Shown: positions 52,992-63,246 of the stretch, piece after piece | Layout: each line of letters opens with the position of its first letter | Position numbering within the stretch: the first letter of the stretch is position 1 | Assembly: GCA_963924555.1 (NCBI GenBank) | Contig: OZ004588.1 | Span: 1,178,001-1,242,000, forward strand | Reading direction: 5' to 3' | DNA: 64,000 nt | Origin: Crambe crambe | Lineage: Eukaryota; Porifera; Demospongiae; Poecilosclerida; Crambeidae | Program-made: the position numbers and the translations under genes | Notes under the pieces: model-generated | The model's database searches: none | Seen by the model: the letters and a program-made list of their open reading frames with translations, nothing else | What the model was told of the DNA's origin: nothing

Positions 52992-54040
52992 ACACATACC
53001 CTCTTTTGTTGTGTTCAATCCAGAGTCATCATACTGGACTAGTCACATGATCCCTGATTGATCATACTGGACTAGTCACATGATGACACAGGACACCTCA
53101 AAGTGTTCACTTGAACATTCCACCGACTGTCAGAGGTTACACTCTCAGTAATCATGTTATTATTAAATCCTTATGCAGTTGCTGTGTGTCCAATGTTCCG
53201 TCTCGTTGATGGAGCTATTCAGCTGACAAGAGAAAACCTCACTGCAGGAACTGTCGCCAACTACATATGCAATGCAAACTTTGAACTTGTGGGGAAAGGA
53301 ACAGCTGTGTGCCAGGAGAATGGCTTTTGGTCAGCAGAAGTTCCTATTTGTAGAGGTATACATAATAATATTAGGAAAGGAGGACTAGAGGGGTTGGAGC
53401 CCCCTCCAATCATAGGCCTAATTACATGTCTGATAATGTCCAGTAGTGCCACAATACGTCTTGCATTGGACATCCCTCTATTCAGAATACACGTGGTAGA
53501 TTTATTCTACTGGGGAAGCATGCCCCCAGATCATGGACCCCTAGATGCACTTTGCGTGTTAGTTACTGCATATTTTTTGTTTTTTTCACAGCCGTAAGAT
53601 GCGAAATACTCCAAAACCCCATGTTTGGTGGAGTGCAGACTGATCTTCAAAATTCGGTGGGATCAAGGGCCACTTACTTCTGCAATCCCAACTTCAGGCT
53701 GACCAATGGGGATCAATTCCGCATGTGCTTGGAGAATGGGAACTGGACAGGAATGGAACCAGAATGCAGTAAGTCTCAAATAGTTATTGGAATGTGGACA
53801 GACACAGGACTGGAGTTCTGATACATCAGAGAACCATGCAAAAAAAAAGCCAATCACCCCACTTAGTCTCTTGAGTCATAGCTAGTCATCAGAGAAGAAG
53901 GCCTATATTTATTGTAGAATCACTGACTGAGATTTCTGTTCTTTTTTGTAGGTGGGGCCACAGGTATGATCAATCAACAGGGCATGACGACAGTCCTACT
54001 CACCATCCTCTTTGCTCTGACTGGCTACATTCTCCTGTAA
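45595..54040 (+). CDS. Calx-beta / sushi surface protein with GPI-type tail
   Basis: Eleven exons: 45595-45658, 47911-48069, 48312-48512, 48961-49110, 49693-49890, 50838-50999, 51417-51656, 52526-52702, 53179-53355, 53592-53768, 53952-54040. The coding length is 1794 nt (597 residues). A signal peptide (about 1-20) is followed by three Calx-beta domains (22-141, 142-257, 258-391), each in two exons with the acidic D-D-D-G type end, three sushi domains (392-450, 451-509, 510-568), and a last exon of 29 residues ending in the hydrophobic MTTVLLTILFALTGYILL with no basic or cytoplasmic residues. That ending fits a GPI-attachment signal (inferred), unlike the tails of its neighbours. The first intron is 2.25 kb. 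The ectodomain matches the N-terminal part of the 26458-38920 protein in order, with fewer sushi and no EGF domains. Confidence 0.86.
45659..47910. other. Large first intron of the GPI-type receptor gene
   Basis: 2.25 kb of AT-rich sequence with a GAAGA run (46141-46161), a GTTTT-rich stretch (46232-46277) and short A runs. No exon, RNA gene or inverted-repeat element was recognised. Confidence 0.5.
48105..48300. repeat. Pyrimidine-rich tract with C run and (CA)n
   Basis: CCCCTTCC-type words lead into about 18 C residues and then (CA)n, ending directly before the acceptor of the exon at 48312. It may act as an extended polypyrimidine tract. Frames across it are artefacts. Confidence 0.85.
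49175..49265. repeat. TAATCAGGACACTTCTC tandem words in intron 4
   Basis: Four to five copies of a 17-bp module (TAATCAGGACACTTCTC). The same module is seen at about 48840-48890 and, reversed, at 28395-28530. It is part of the CAGTGGA small-element family. Confidence 0.7.
50509..50675. mobile_element. MITE with 41-bp terminal inverted repeats
   Basis: A 167-bp element lies in intron 5 of the GPI-type receptor gene. The left arm (50509-50549) starts CATATGTGACAGTCGAGGGT. The right arm (50635-50675) is its reverse complement with a single mismatch. The ends are CATATG, so a TA-type target cannot be separated from the arms. The near-identical arms suggest recent activity or an arm-matching mechanism. 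Non-coding. Confidence 0.88.
51143..51300. repeat. 12-bp tandem repeat (ATATGGAATGGG)
   Basis: About 12 imperfect copies in intron 6. A frame over it would read Met-Glu-Trp-Asp repeats, but it lies between two parts of one Calx-beta domain and is flanked by clear splice sites, so it is intronic. Confidence 0.9.
51821..51896. repeat. (GTT)n microsatellite
   Basis: About 24 GTT units with one interruption (GTCGTCACT) in the intron between the last Calx-beta exon and the first sushi exon (51657-52525). The rest of that intron has pyrimidine-rich stretches but no supported exon. Confidence 0.93.
52965..52989. repeat. (TA)n microsatellite
   Basis: About 12 TA units after an A run in the intron before the second sushi exon. 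It is followed by two copies of a CATACTGGACTAGTCACATGAT direct repeat at about 53029-53084. Confidence 0.85.
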
Positions 54041-55280
54041 CCTACAAGCAGTTCTTAGTGAGTAACTGACATCCACATAGCTGTAGAATTAAAAATACTC
54101 TCTTGTAACATAAACTAAAGGGTTTTTTTCTTTATAGACAAGGAGGTTCAGCCACATATGTACGTATGTAGTAACTCCACACTGATTTTGCTGGGTGGAA
54201 TGATGATTAGCATACCTGCTTACACACAGTTACAGTGTTGACAATCAACAGGTTATCTTATTTCCCCAATATTAATTTGAAGTATGACCACAAAACTCGC
54301 ACAAGAACACTCTAAGGGTTAGGTTGCATGACTCTTACATCATCAGTGGTCATAGGTAGCCAAAGCAATCCATAACATGGTAGCTACGCACTAAAGTTGA
54401 GAACTACAGTTAGTGCTGATCTAGTTCCATTATGTGTAGCCCCAAGGTTTTATTGTTGGGAAGCTAGCTTCTAGAGACTTTTCTTTTATTTAGCTAGAAG
54501 ATGATCTTTCATGTATGGAATAATGCACATAACATGCTCCAGATAGCTACAGAGTATACCAGAGAACTGTGGGGTGGTCCCTGAAAACATAGTTAGCTAA
54601 TTAGATAGTTACTAGTTATTGAAATTATTCATTACAACGTAAATTAGCTATGACATCATTTTAAGTAACTAGATATGATATACTGGAAGGACAATAACAT
54701 TTTCACATTGATTTACTTAACTAGCTAGCTATAGGGCAGCAGAAATTTGTAGAAAATCCACAGACAGAGAGACAAGAATAACTGTATTTTTTTATTACGT
54801 AGGTGTATGTTCTTCAGATCGATTCCCACATCTTCTCCATCAAATCTAAAACTAAAAATAGTAGCTGAAATATTATTTCGTATAATTTGCTATTATACAT
54901 AAAAGTTTATTTTTTCGCACATAACTACAATACAATTTACAGTCATAGCTACTTCAGTTATCCTTTTCTTTTCTTATTGTTGAGCTTTTTTATTCATTTT
55001 TAAACATTTTTTTAATAAAAGAAAAATCCTTTTTTGGAGGGGAGGGAGGGGGGATGATTTAGAGTTCTATGCTACATCAAAAACTCTTTTTTGAGTACGA
55101 GTATGCACATGCAATGCTGGAAGCACATGGCTAGTTACCACAATAGCGGGAAAGTTGTAATTAGCGTGCATTGGTGTAAAGTGGCTAGCTATTAGTTAAT
55201 TCTTAGGACAAGACCACTTGTTTACTTCTGTGGATATTGCTGGAAGAAGGTCTTTCTACTGTTCACACAAACGATATATT

Positions 55281-55598
55281 GGGTAGCTAACCCAGCCCCT
55301 GTTCATCGACTCTGATTGGGTAGCTAACCCAGCCCCTGTTCATCGACTCTGATTGGGTAGCTAACCCAGCCCCTGTTCATCGACTCTGATTGAGTTGAGT
55401 GGCTGCTAACCCAGCCCCTGTTTATCGACTCTGATTGAGTTGAGTGGCTGCTAACCCAGCCCCTGTTTATCGACTCTGATTGAGTTGAGTGGCTGCTAAC
55501 CCAGCCCCTGTTTATCGACTCTGATTGAGTTGAGTGGCTGCTAACCCAGCCCCTGTTTATCGACTCTGATTGGGTAGCTAACCCAGCCCCTGTTCATC
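55281..55598. repeat. 37/45-bp tandem array, eight copies
   Basis: Three 37-bp units (GGGTAGCTAACCCAGCCCCT + 17) are followed by four 45-bp units in which the start is replaced by GAGTTGAGTGGCTGCTAACC, and a final partial 37-bp unit. All units share CCCAGCCCCTGTT(C/T)ATC. The block order A-A-A-B-B-B-B-A shows a variant that expanded inside the array. Confidence 0.93.
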
Positions 55599-55973
55599 CT
55601 TGATATTGAACTCTGATTGTTCAGCTATTAGCTACATCATCACAAGCCGAATTCAACACTTAGATAACTATACCATAGCTCCAATCTCCAAGGCATCAAC
55701 TTGAATTTTAACTGTGTGCATGGTGCAGTTTTATCACAGAGGTATGACAAACTGTGGGAGGGACATTCAAGTGTAGCTATATTGTCTTCCTTTCATAAGA
55801 TATTGATGCTTCAGTTGAAATATCTCAGCCATACTCATTCATATGTTTGACAGACTTGCCATTTAATTTTGTACATTAGCTAGCTATTATATATTTTATA
55901 TATCCCACCTAATACATTTACTCCCATAGAGAAAAGTGCTCTTACTGTCATAAATTCCCTCCCTTAGGGTAAA

Positions 55974-55996
55974 GTGCGTTATGACTCATAACGCAC
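55974..55996. repeat. Perfect 11-bp dyad plus third half-site
   Basis: GTGCGTTATGA, one base, then TCATAACGCAC form a perfect inverted repeat. A third half TCATAACGCAC follows at about 55999-56009. It could be a protein-binding dyad or the stem of a small RNA hairpin. Confidence 0.7.
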
Positions 55997-56666
55997 AGTC
56001 ATAACGCACTGTTCCCCAGGCTATGAATAACAACAGTTTTAGGTTTTCTGAAGCTGACTGTTGGAAGAAGATGATAATGAAGATAATCTATGAGATAATG
56101 ATCAGATAACATTGTCATTACCTAGCTATTACTAAAGAGTTTATTTCTGTCTCTGTATTATGTTGGTAGTTTATAGCTGACTGTTGGAAGAAGATGATTA
56201 TGAAGTTAACGATCAGTCTATAACATTGTCATTAACTATTACTAAAGAATCTATTTCTGTCTCTGGGTAGTTTATAGCTGATTGTTGGAAAATGAAGAAG
56301 TCATCTGGTGCTGGGTCACAAGGAAACTTCTTTTTTTTTTGCAATTTTCCACAAGAAGAAATTATTTCTAAGGCCCATTGGTATTTGGCGTCATACCTTC
56401 CGCTAGCTTCGCTGTCGCTAGCAAACACAAAACGTGGGTGGAGGAACTCGTTAATAGCTGGGTGTGGTGGGCATGGGAGGAGCCTCGTAGTTCGTAGTCT
56501 TGCTTGAGAGCACGAGGCTAGAGTTGGCGTCTGAACAACGGCACATCACATGTACAGGACAGGGACAAGCCATGGCAGGAGTTTTCGTTTTGTTTCGTAA
56601 CTAAGGGGTAGCTACGCTCTAGCTACAGACCGACCAATGAAATCGTGCGCCCTGGGGATATATAAC

Positions 56667-56781
56667 AGTTAGAACACGGTAGTCCTGGTGATTATGGCCA
56701 AATAAACAACCTTATCCTCGGGCTGCGCCCTCGGATTCGGTTGTTTATTGGCCATAATCACCAGACTACCGTGTTCTAACT
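56667..56781. mobile_element. Fold-back (MITE-like) element with about 43-bp arms
   Basis: The arm AGTTAGAACACGGTAGTCCT, continuing to AAACAAC at 56710, pairs with GTTGTTTATTGGCCATAATC, continuing to 56781. The loop (56711-56739) itself holds CCTCGGGCTGCGCCCTCGG, a smaller hairpin. Arms are nearly identical. Non-coding. Confidence 0.82.
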
Positions 56782-57303
56782 ATTACTTAAATAGCTATAC
56801 AGTTTTCAGTTATCGGTTAAAGTGTAGGCTATCAGGACAAAGAGAATGGTGAGTAGGACTGTCATCGTGCCTCCTTGTTGATTGATCACACCTATGGCCC
56901 CATCTACAACTAGCTAAGAACAGAAATCATGGTCAGTGATGCTATAATAAAATATAGGCCTTTCTCTCTGGTGACTGAGGTAATGGTTCAAGAAACTATA
57001 AGGAATGTTGGGTTTGACATGGAAATGATCAATGGCCATACTCTATGAATTAGCACTTGCACTCGCAAAATTGACATTCTGAGACTCAATCAATAGAGTA
57101 GCTACGTAGCATTGAGAAGTCGTCCAGATTATTCTTTCCATCGCACTCAGATGAAGAATGGTCTACTATAGCTACATGTTAAATAATGCACAATGCTGGA
57201 AGTACATTTCAGTGTAAGATATTTAGCACTATAAAGCACTTTGTAATAATTTCATAATGTAAAAATCTTCACAAATTCAATACAATACATCAATAATAAC
57301 TCC

Positions 57304-57537
57304 TAATGGAGCTGAATGTAGTTCAGCTCAGCTCATTGAACAGTCCCATAGGCTAAATTTTGCTTGAGTGGAATTGATGTGGAGATGGTTTCTCATAAGC
57401 CATGTTTACTTCAGTGGCTATTATCTCTGTCGCTTCATCACCAGGAACTATTGCTGGAGGAATGCTTCCATACACACTGTCAAGTATTGTAGCATATTCA
57501 GTGCTGTCAGCAGTAACTCCATATGCTGTGTTCTCAC
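57304..57537 (-). pseudogene. Duplicated C-terminal exon end of the tail-repeat receptor
   Basis: This block copies 57711-57942, the last part of the terminal coding exon plus its 3' flank, about 410 bp further downstream. It keeps the TEYATI motif and the PGDEATEIIATEVNMAYE segment, but a 2-bp difference near 57382 changes the final residues. An AG before AACACAGCATAT could serve as an acceptor, so it may be an alternative last exon or a dead duplicate. Confidence 0.65.
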
Positions 57538-57739
57538 ATCCAGGAATGTCACTGCTATCTGGGTGTAGGTGTAGGGACGGTGGGTTGTGATGTGATAGAC
57601 TCCCACTGACTTGATTAGGTGTGAGCAATTAGAAGTGCATGTAGCTAGATGATTTTAGATTTCTTAATTAATTTGATCCTTAATTTCATAACATAAAATT
57701 ACAATACATCTAATGGAGCTGAATATAGTTCAGCTCAGC

Positions 57740-60700
57740 TCATTGAACAGTCCCATAGGCTAAATTTTGCTTGAGTGGAATTGATGTGGATGGTTTCTCA
57801 TAAGCCATGTTTACTTCAGTGGCTATTATCTCTGTCGCTTCATCACCAGGAACTATTGCTGGAGGAATGCTTCCATACACATTGTCAAGTATTGTAGCAT
57901 ATTCAGTGCTGTCAGAAGTAACTCCATATGCTGTGTTCTCACTGGTGTCTATATTTTCGTGGCCGATTGTTCTCTTCTCATATGCTGCATTCTCCTGTGT
58001 TTGTATGCTGTTTTCTGTTGCCTTCATAATGTTATATGCTGCATTATCACTGGTGTGCACATCTTCAAGATCGCCTGCTATCTTCACATATCTTGCATTC
58101 TCAAGCTCACCAATGTATTTATCTTCATGATAAACTGCTGCCTTCGCATATGCTTCATTCTCACTGGTGTATATGTCTTCAAGATCAATCTTTGCCTTCA
58201 TATATGCTTCATTCTCACTGGTGTGTATGTCTTCGAGATCAATCTTTGCCTTCATATACGCTTCATTCTCACTGGTGTGTATGTCTTCGAGATCAATCTT
58301 TGCCTTCATATACGCTTCATTCTCACTGGTGTGTATGTCTTTAATAGCATTCTCGTGGGTATTATCTTCAAAATTAGTTGTCCTCGCGTATCTTGCATTC
58401 TCAAGTTCACCAGTGTATATATTTTCATGATTAACTGGTGTTATCACATATCCCGCCTCGTTCGCACTAGTGTGCATGTCTTCAAGATTTATCCTTGCCT
58501 TCATGTATGCCTTGTTCTCCTTTGTGTGTATGTCTTCAATCCTTGCCTTCATGTATCCGTCATTCTCACTGGTGTGCATATCTTCAAGCTCAGTTGTCTT
58601 TACATAATAATATGTCGCATTCTGACTCTCACTGGAACATAATTATTCACAATAGCTAGTAGTTAATATGAATATGCTTGCATGTACTGTCAACTTACAT
58701 CTCCTTTGGCTGTTCTCTGTCATGGTGAAGAAGCTCTTTTCTTTTTCCCTTCTTTTTTGTGGCAAAGAATACGACCATGCTTATCCCAAAGCACATCCCC
58801 AGCAGTAGAACAACTAGACCAACAGACACCGACACACCAATAGTGATCGCTGAAGAGCTGGCTGGACTGTCAGTAGCAGAGTTTTCTATAATTATGTGGA
58901 GGAGAAGGGGGAAATAGTGTAGGGAGGAAAGGTAGGGAGAAGTAAGCTGTAAAAGAAGAGGGACAGGTGAGGGAGGGAGTAGGGGAGGGGGGAAGCAGGA
59001 GAAAGGAGGGGTACGTAGGTGAAGTACGTAGACTGACCTTCACAGGTGGGTGCTGTTCCCGACCACATTCCATTGCCATCACAAGTCCTACTGCTCTCAC
59101 CCACCAAACTGTGCCCTGGATCACACATGTAGCTCGCAACTGATTGGAAGATGGTGGATGGGAAGAAGATAGTTCCATTGGAAGGACTCGTCAAATTGCC
59201 ACAGTCCACAACTAGAGGTGGTATAAAGACCAAGGCTGATTCACTTATACTAGTCCAGTTGGCCACACTGCACTGTAAAACTGTCTTGGTATGAAGAAAT
59301 TTTACACTGTATTTGGTATTCTTGAGCTGTATGTAGTTATAGCTATAACCTTTACAAAGCTGGCAAGCTAACATGTAGTATAATTACTATTGTATAGATT
59401 GACCAACTTGAGAACTCTACAGACTTGGTCACTCGAGCTATTATAGACATGCAATATTACTTTGACAAGTTGGTGCTGAATTGGACCACATTCCTGTCAT
59501 CAAACAAGCTCTCGTCTCAGTCCCTTGTAAAGCGAAGCCTAGGTCACAGGAATACCTTGCAGTGCTGTTCTCCAAAGTGTTAGGGATTTCATTGACTGTT
59601 CCATTCAATGGATCAGGCAATTCACCACAGTCCTCAATGGCTGAAGGAAGGTGTGATAATTGGGAAGGGGGAAGGAGGAAGAAATGTGACTATTAAAAGG
59701 CTATAGACTAGTTAACTTTGAACTTACTGTCTCCATCATCCAGTATTATCACATCTAAAGATTGTGTATCGACCATGTCATTGGCGTTCAGTGGTCGTAG
59801 CTCCACTCTAAATGTTTCAGATCCTTCACGGATGTTATCTCCTATGATCCGCACTATTATGCATTCCAGAGTACCCCGTTCAGAGTCAGGTGGGAATGAG
59901 AGTGAGGCATTCACCAGCTCCTGGTAATCACTTGAGTCTGATAATAATTAGTCAGTGTGCATGCTGATAAAGCTTTTTTTTTTAAACCATGCAGTTCTGA
60001 ATGAACTTAAGAAAGTAGATTACTAACTATTAATAATAAGTGCATGTCTATTAGCTACGAGACTAGCCACAGGCAACTCGAGGCCATAACTTATACAAGC
60101 CCTTCCCATGGCCCCTGTGAATCTTGGTCACGTAATATCATGGTAGTATGCCATTATGAAGCATGTAGCTATTTTTTCTCGTACCTGCTGTGACTCCAAC
60201 TGTATTAACAATGACCACGAGATCTCGAGCAAGGAAAACATTGGAGATCAACTCGAGACACACACTAACACCGATAGCATCTCCTGGGTTCCCCTCGGGA
60301 GGTCGTGTGGATGTAGTTACCAACCTCAACATTGCTCCTGGTATATATAGTGCAATCAATAAACTTTATACACTAATACAAATAAATGGTAAAGAGTGTT
60401 TTGTAACTTCTGCCACAATCTTGGATTTGTGGTTTTGCTACCTTAAGGTTACAGGTACTAAATTTAGCTAGTTCAAAGTTCAAACTGATATTATTCCTGC
60501 TCAGGATTTCTTTGTAGCTGCTAGATTAGAGGCATAGGAGGGCAACCATTCCAAACATTTTTGTCTCTATGAAGTCATGCCATTAGTGCATGATGATTCA
60601 TCACCTGTATTGTCAATGATTTGTAGAGTGACTGTGGTCAGTTGGGGGTCGGGACACAGAGCAGTGTCATTGCTACTGACTGTCACCTGAAGCAGTTCTG

Positions 60701-61477
60701 TGTTCTCTAAGAGATTGTCTCCATTGATAGAAAATCTCCCACAGACATCTGAGGTTCGGCCTGCTTCGACTGGAATACGAACGTTCAGAGGTAAGTAATC
60801 GTTAGATGCAGCTGCAAAAAGAAACAAATTAACTATAATGTTCAATACACCCGGTATATTGAAGATGATAATAGATATAAAATAAGATTCACAAAACTGA
60901 GTTCTGCATTAAACATGTGCAATGTAACATAAATGATGTAAATGTAATTATAATGTTACAACATTACATTAACAAAGAAGCTAAACTATACTTCTATAGC
61001 TTAAATAGCTCTAACTATTAGTTGTTAGCTACGTAGCAAATAGCCTGTAGATATTGATTCCATTACAGTCTTATATACTGTAGCAATGTGGGGGGCAACA
61101 ACAATTTTTTTCTTACAGTAAAAATATAGCTTTACACTTGTCTTCATTAATAATCCAAGGGGCAAGACCCCCCTTGCCCCCCTGGTTCCTATGCCTATCA
61201 TGTATCATTGTAATAAGGCCATAGCTATCGCTAACTTGCTGTGATGCTTGAGGTTTGGAGAGTGACAGAGCCACTTGCTGGAAGAGGAGTAGTGAATTCA
61301 ACACATACTTCCACAACTTGACTCTCTGTCAAATTTCTGTTATCAACCCTCAGTCGAGCTACAGTTGAAAATGCAGCTAAAGCAATTAAATATTGACAGT
61401 TAAGAAAACTTACCACATGCTTCAGTGGAGGAAAAGTATCCCCAAAACAAAGCAAGAAGCAAAAAGGAACACCTCAT
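57740..61477 (-). CDS. Calx-beta / sushi membrane receptor with NxxY-repeat tail and ITSM-like motif
   Basis: Nine exons, 5' to 3': 61477-61414, 61376-61236, 60811-60605, 60337-60185, 59937-59728, 59640-59461, 59211-59038, 58885-58699, 58631-57740. The coding length is 2208 nt (735 residues). It encodes a signal peptide (about 1-19), Calx-beta domains at 22-137 and 138-258 (each two exons), sushi at 259-318 and 319-376, a membrane span (about 389-418) followed by TKKKGKRK, and a 317-residue tail in one exon. The tail is built of 18-residue units like ENEAYMKAKIDLEDIHTS, exact in the middle and degenerate at the ends. About 14 tyrosines have Asn at -3 (NEAY x4, NARY, NAAY, NTAY, NMAY, NLAY and others), the NxxY pattern bound by PTB domains. 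TEYATI (681-686) fits the ITSM consensus TxYxx[VI]. Signalling role is inferred. Confidence 0.85.
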
Positions 61478-61869
61478 TATCTAGCTAGCTTGATGATTCT
61501 GTGATAGGTATAGAGCTAACTATCGGCTATCAAAAATGTAGCTAGCATGCAGCCCTTTAAAAATAACCTCTTTGTTTTGGTGGCTGTTGTGGTTTCTCTG
61601 TTTGCTTACATTCATTGCTGGGGTATCTGTTGCTTATGAACAGAGGAACTCCAAGCATATTAATTAAATAATGTTCAGTCACAACAATAAAGGTGTAGCT
61701 ATAGTGGCAGGATATTTTTGTGAGGTAAAATTTTTTCATAGTTTGAAACAACCAATAGCTAGCTACAAGAAATAAGCTATAATATGGTTCACACTTTTTT
61801 ATTGCAAACACCATGGAAATTATTATACTACGTATTATGAAAATCTCCCACTATGCATTAATGTGGAGT

Positions 61870-61970
61870 ATGTACATATGTAGCTACTGTAACTATAGCT
61901 ACTGTAGCTATAGTTACTGTAGCTATAGCTACTGTAGCTATAGCTACTGTAGCTACTGTAGCTATAGATA
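61870..61970. repeat. (TAGCTA/CTG) short tandem repeat
   Basis: About eight copies of CTGTAGCTATAG-like words. It is low-complexity and self-complementary through TAGCTA. Confidence 0.85.
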
Positions 61971-62715
61971 CATAGGATCCACAAGTTGTGCATATGGTGA
62001 GAATCCATGCACTCCTTGCATCATCTATTTTCACTGTATAGCTATGTATACATAGCTATACTGTCTCCAAACTAAAAAGAAGCACCTGTAGCTAATATTA
62101 TTATTATGTTAATTACCTAATCCTTTATGTTGCTATGGCATCTTAATCAATAATAAGGTTTTACACATTTTTAGAGACCATAAGGATTTGATACGATTTG
62201 GCTTTGAAGTAGCCCATATAAATAAAGGTGATTGTTTACTGTCAACATTGGAGTTGGCTACATAGTCATCATTCCACGCACATCTATAGAACCTTCCATG
62301 AACACTCAAAAAGAGGACAAAAAGGACTATATGCTTTGTCGAACAGTACACTTCTGTCAACATGGTAACTACATATATGATTCCATCTCATCTAGTAGCT
62401 AGCTGTCTTGCATCATAGCATTTGTTTGTGCTGAGTCAGTTTTTGGTGATTTGAAGGCCAGAGGAACTGATGTGTATGCCAACCTAAAAGGTAGGACCAG
62501 CACTTAGGTCATGGGAAGTCTTCCCCTAGCTAGTTCTAGCCAAGGATCCATGGTATTATATATAGCCATGTGTCATACATCATGTACATATAGAGAGTCC
62601 TCTTTCGAGCTTCTAATCATGCACATTTCTACCAAAGAAGCCTCAGGACTTCCACAGTCACACTTTGTGTTAGTCAATACTACAGGTAGAGGAAGAATTT
62701 TTAATTGAGCAAAAA

Positions 62716-63070
62716 CTTTCATAATAGAGTGCACCCCTCTAATCAGGACCCCTGAAATTAGGCCACTCCCTGAAATGTATTTAAAAAGTCCCACACTTCA
62801 TAATATAAATCTTTCATAATAGAGTGCACCCCTCTAATCAGGACCCCTGAAATGAGGCCACTCCCTGAAATGTATTTAAAAAGTCCCACACTTCATAATA
62901 TAAATCTTTCATAATAGAGTGCACCCCTCTAATCAGGACCCCTGAAATGAGGCCACTCCTTGAAATGTATTTAAAAAGTCCCACACTTCATAATATAAAT
63001 CCACCCCTGAAATGAGGCCACCCCTCTAATCAGGACACTTCTGCTGTGGCTGGATTAGAGGGAGTCCAGC
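62716..63070. mobile_element. Small inverted-repeat element with three 95-bp internal repeats
   Basis: Units start at 62716, 62811 and 62906, each with AGTGCACCCCTCTAATCAGG and TTTAAAAAGTCCCACACTTC. The right end GGATTAGAGGGAGTCCAGCA mirrors the left CTCTAATC end, as in the elements at 6652 and 15049. A member of the same family with its interior amplified. Confidence 0.78.
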
Positions 63071-63246
63071 ACTCTCCATCACAAACTCAACTAGAACATA
63101 TGTAATTATTATGAGCTGCATTCTATAGCAGTAGCCAGTAGCTACAAGCCAACAGAGTGACCCTATTACAGCATGTAAAAATCATAGAAATGCGGTAGAG
63201 ATACAATTTCATATGAGCTCGAGTCCCACAGGCTAGACTTTCCTCA

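Larger units (their letters stand above)
54041..57303. other. 3.3-kb gene-poor region between convergent receptor genes
   Basis: Holds 3' flanks, a 37/45-bp tandem array, an 11-bp perfect dyad, a 120-bp tandem duplication (about 56050-56285), and a fold-back element. No coding gene supported. Confidence 0.6.
61478..63246. other. Region between two tail-repeat receptor genes
   Basis: Upstream flank of the 61477 gene and 3' flank of the next minus-strand gene. It contains a TAGCTACTG microsatellite (61870-61970) and a small element with three 95-bp repeats. No supported gene. Confidence 0.5.

Noticed and set aside
57807-58642. Long plus-strand open frames opposite the tail-repeat exon
   Set aside because: The minus-strand frame joins by correct splice phases to a membrane-span exon and gives a coherent protein. 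The plus frames exist because the 54-bp repeat is open in several frames.
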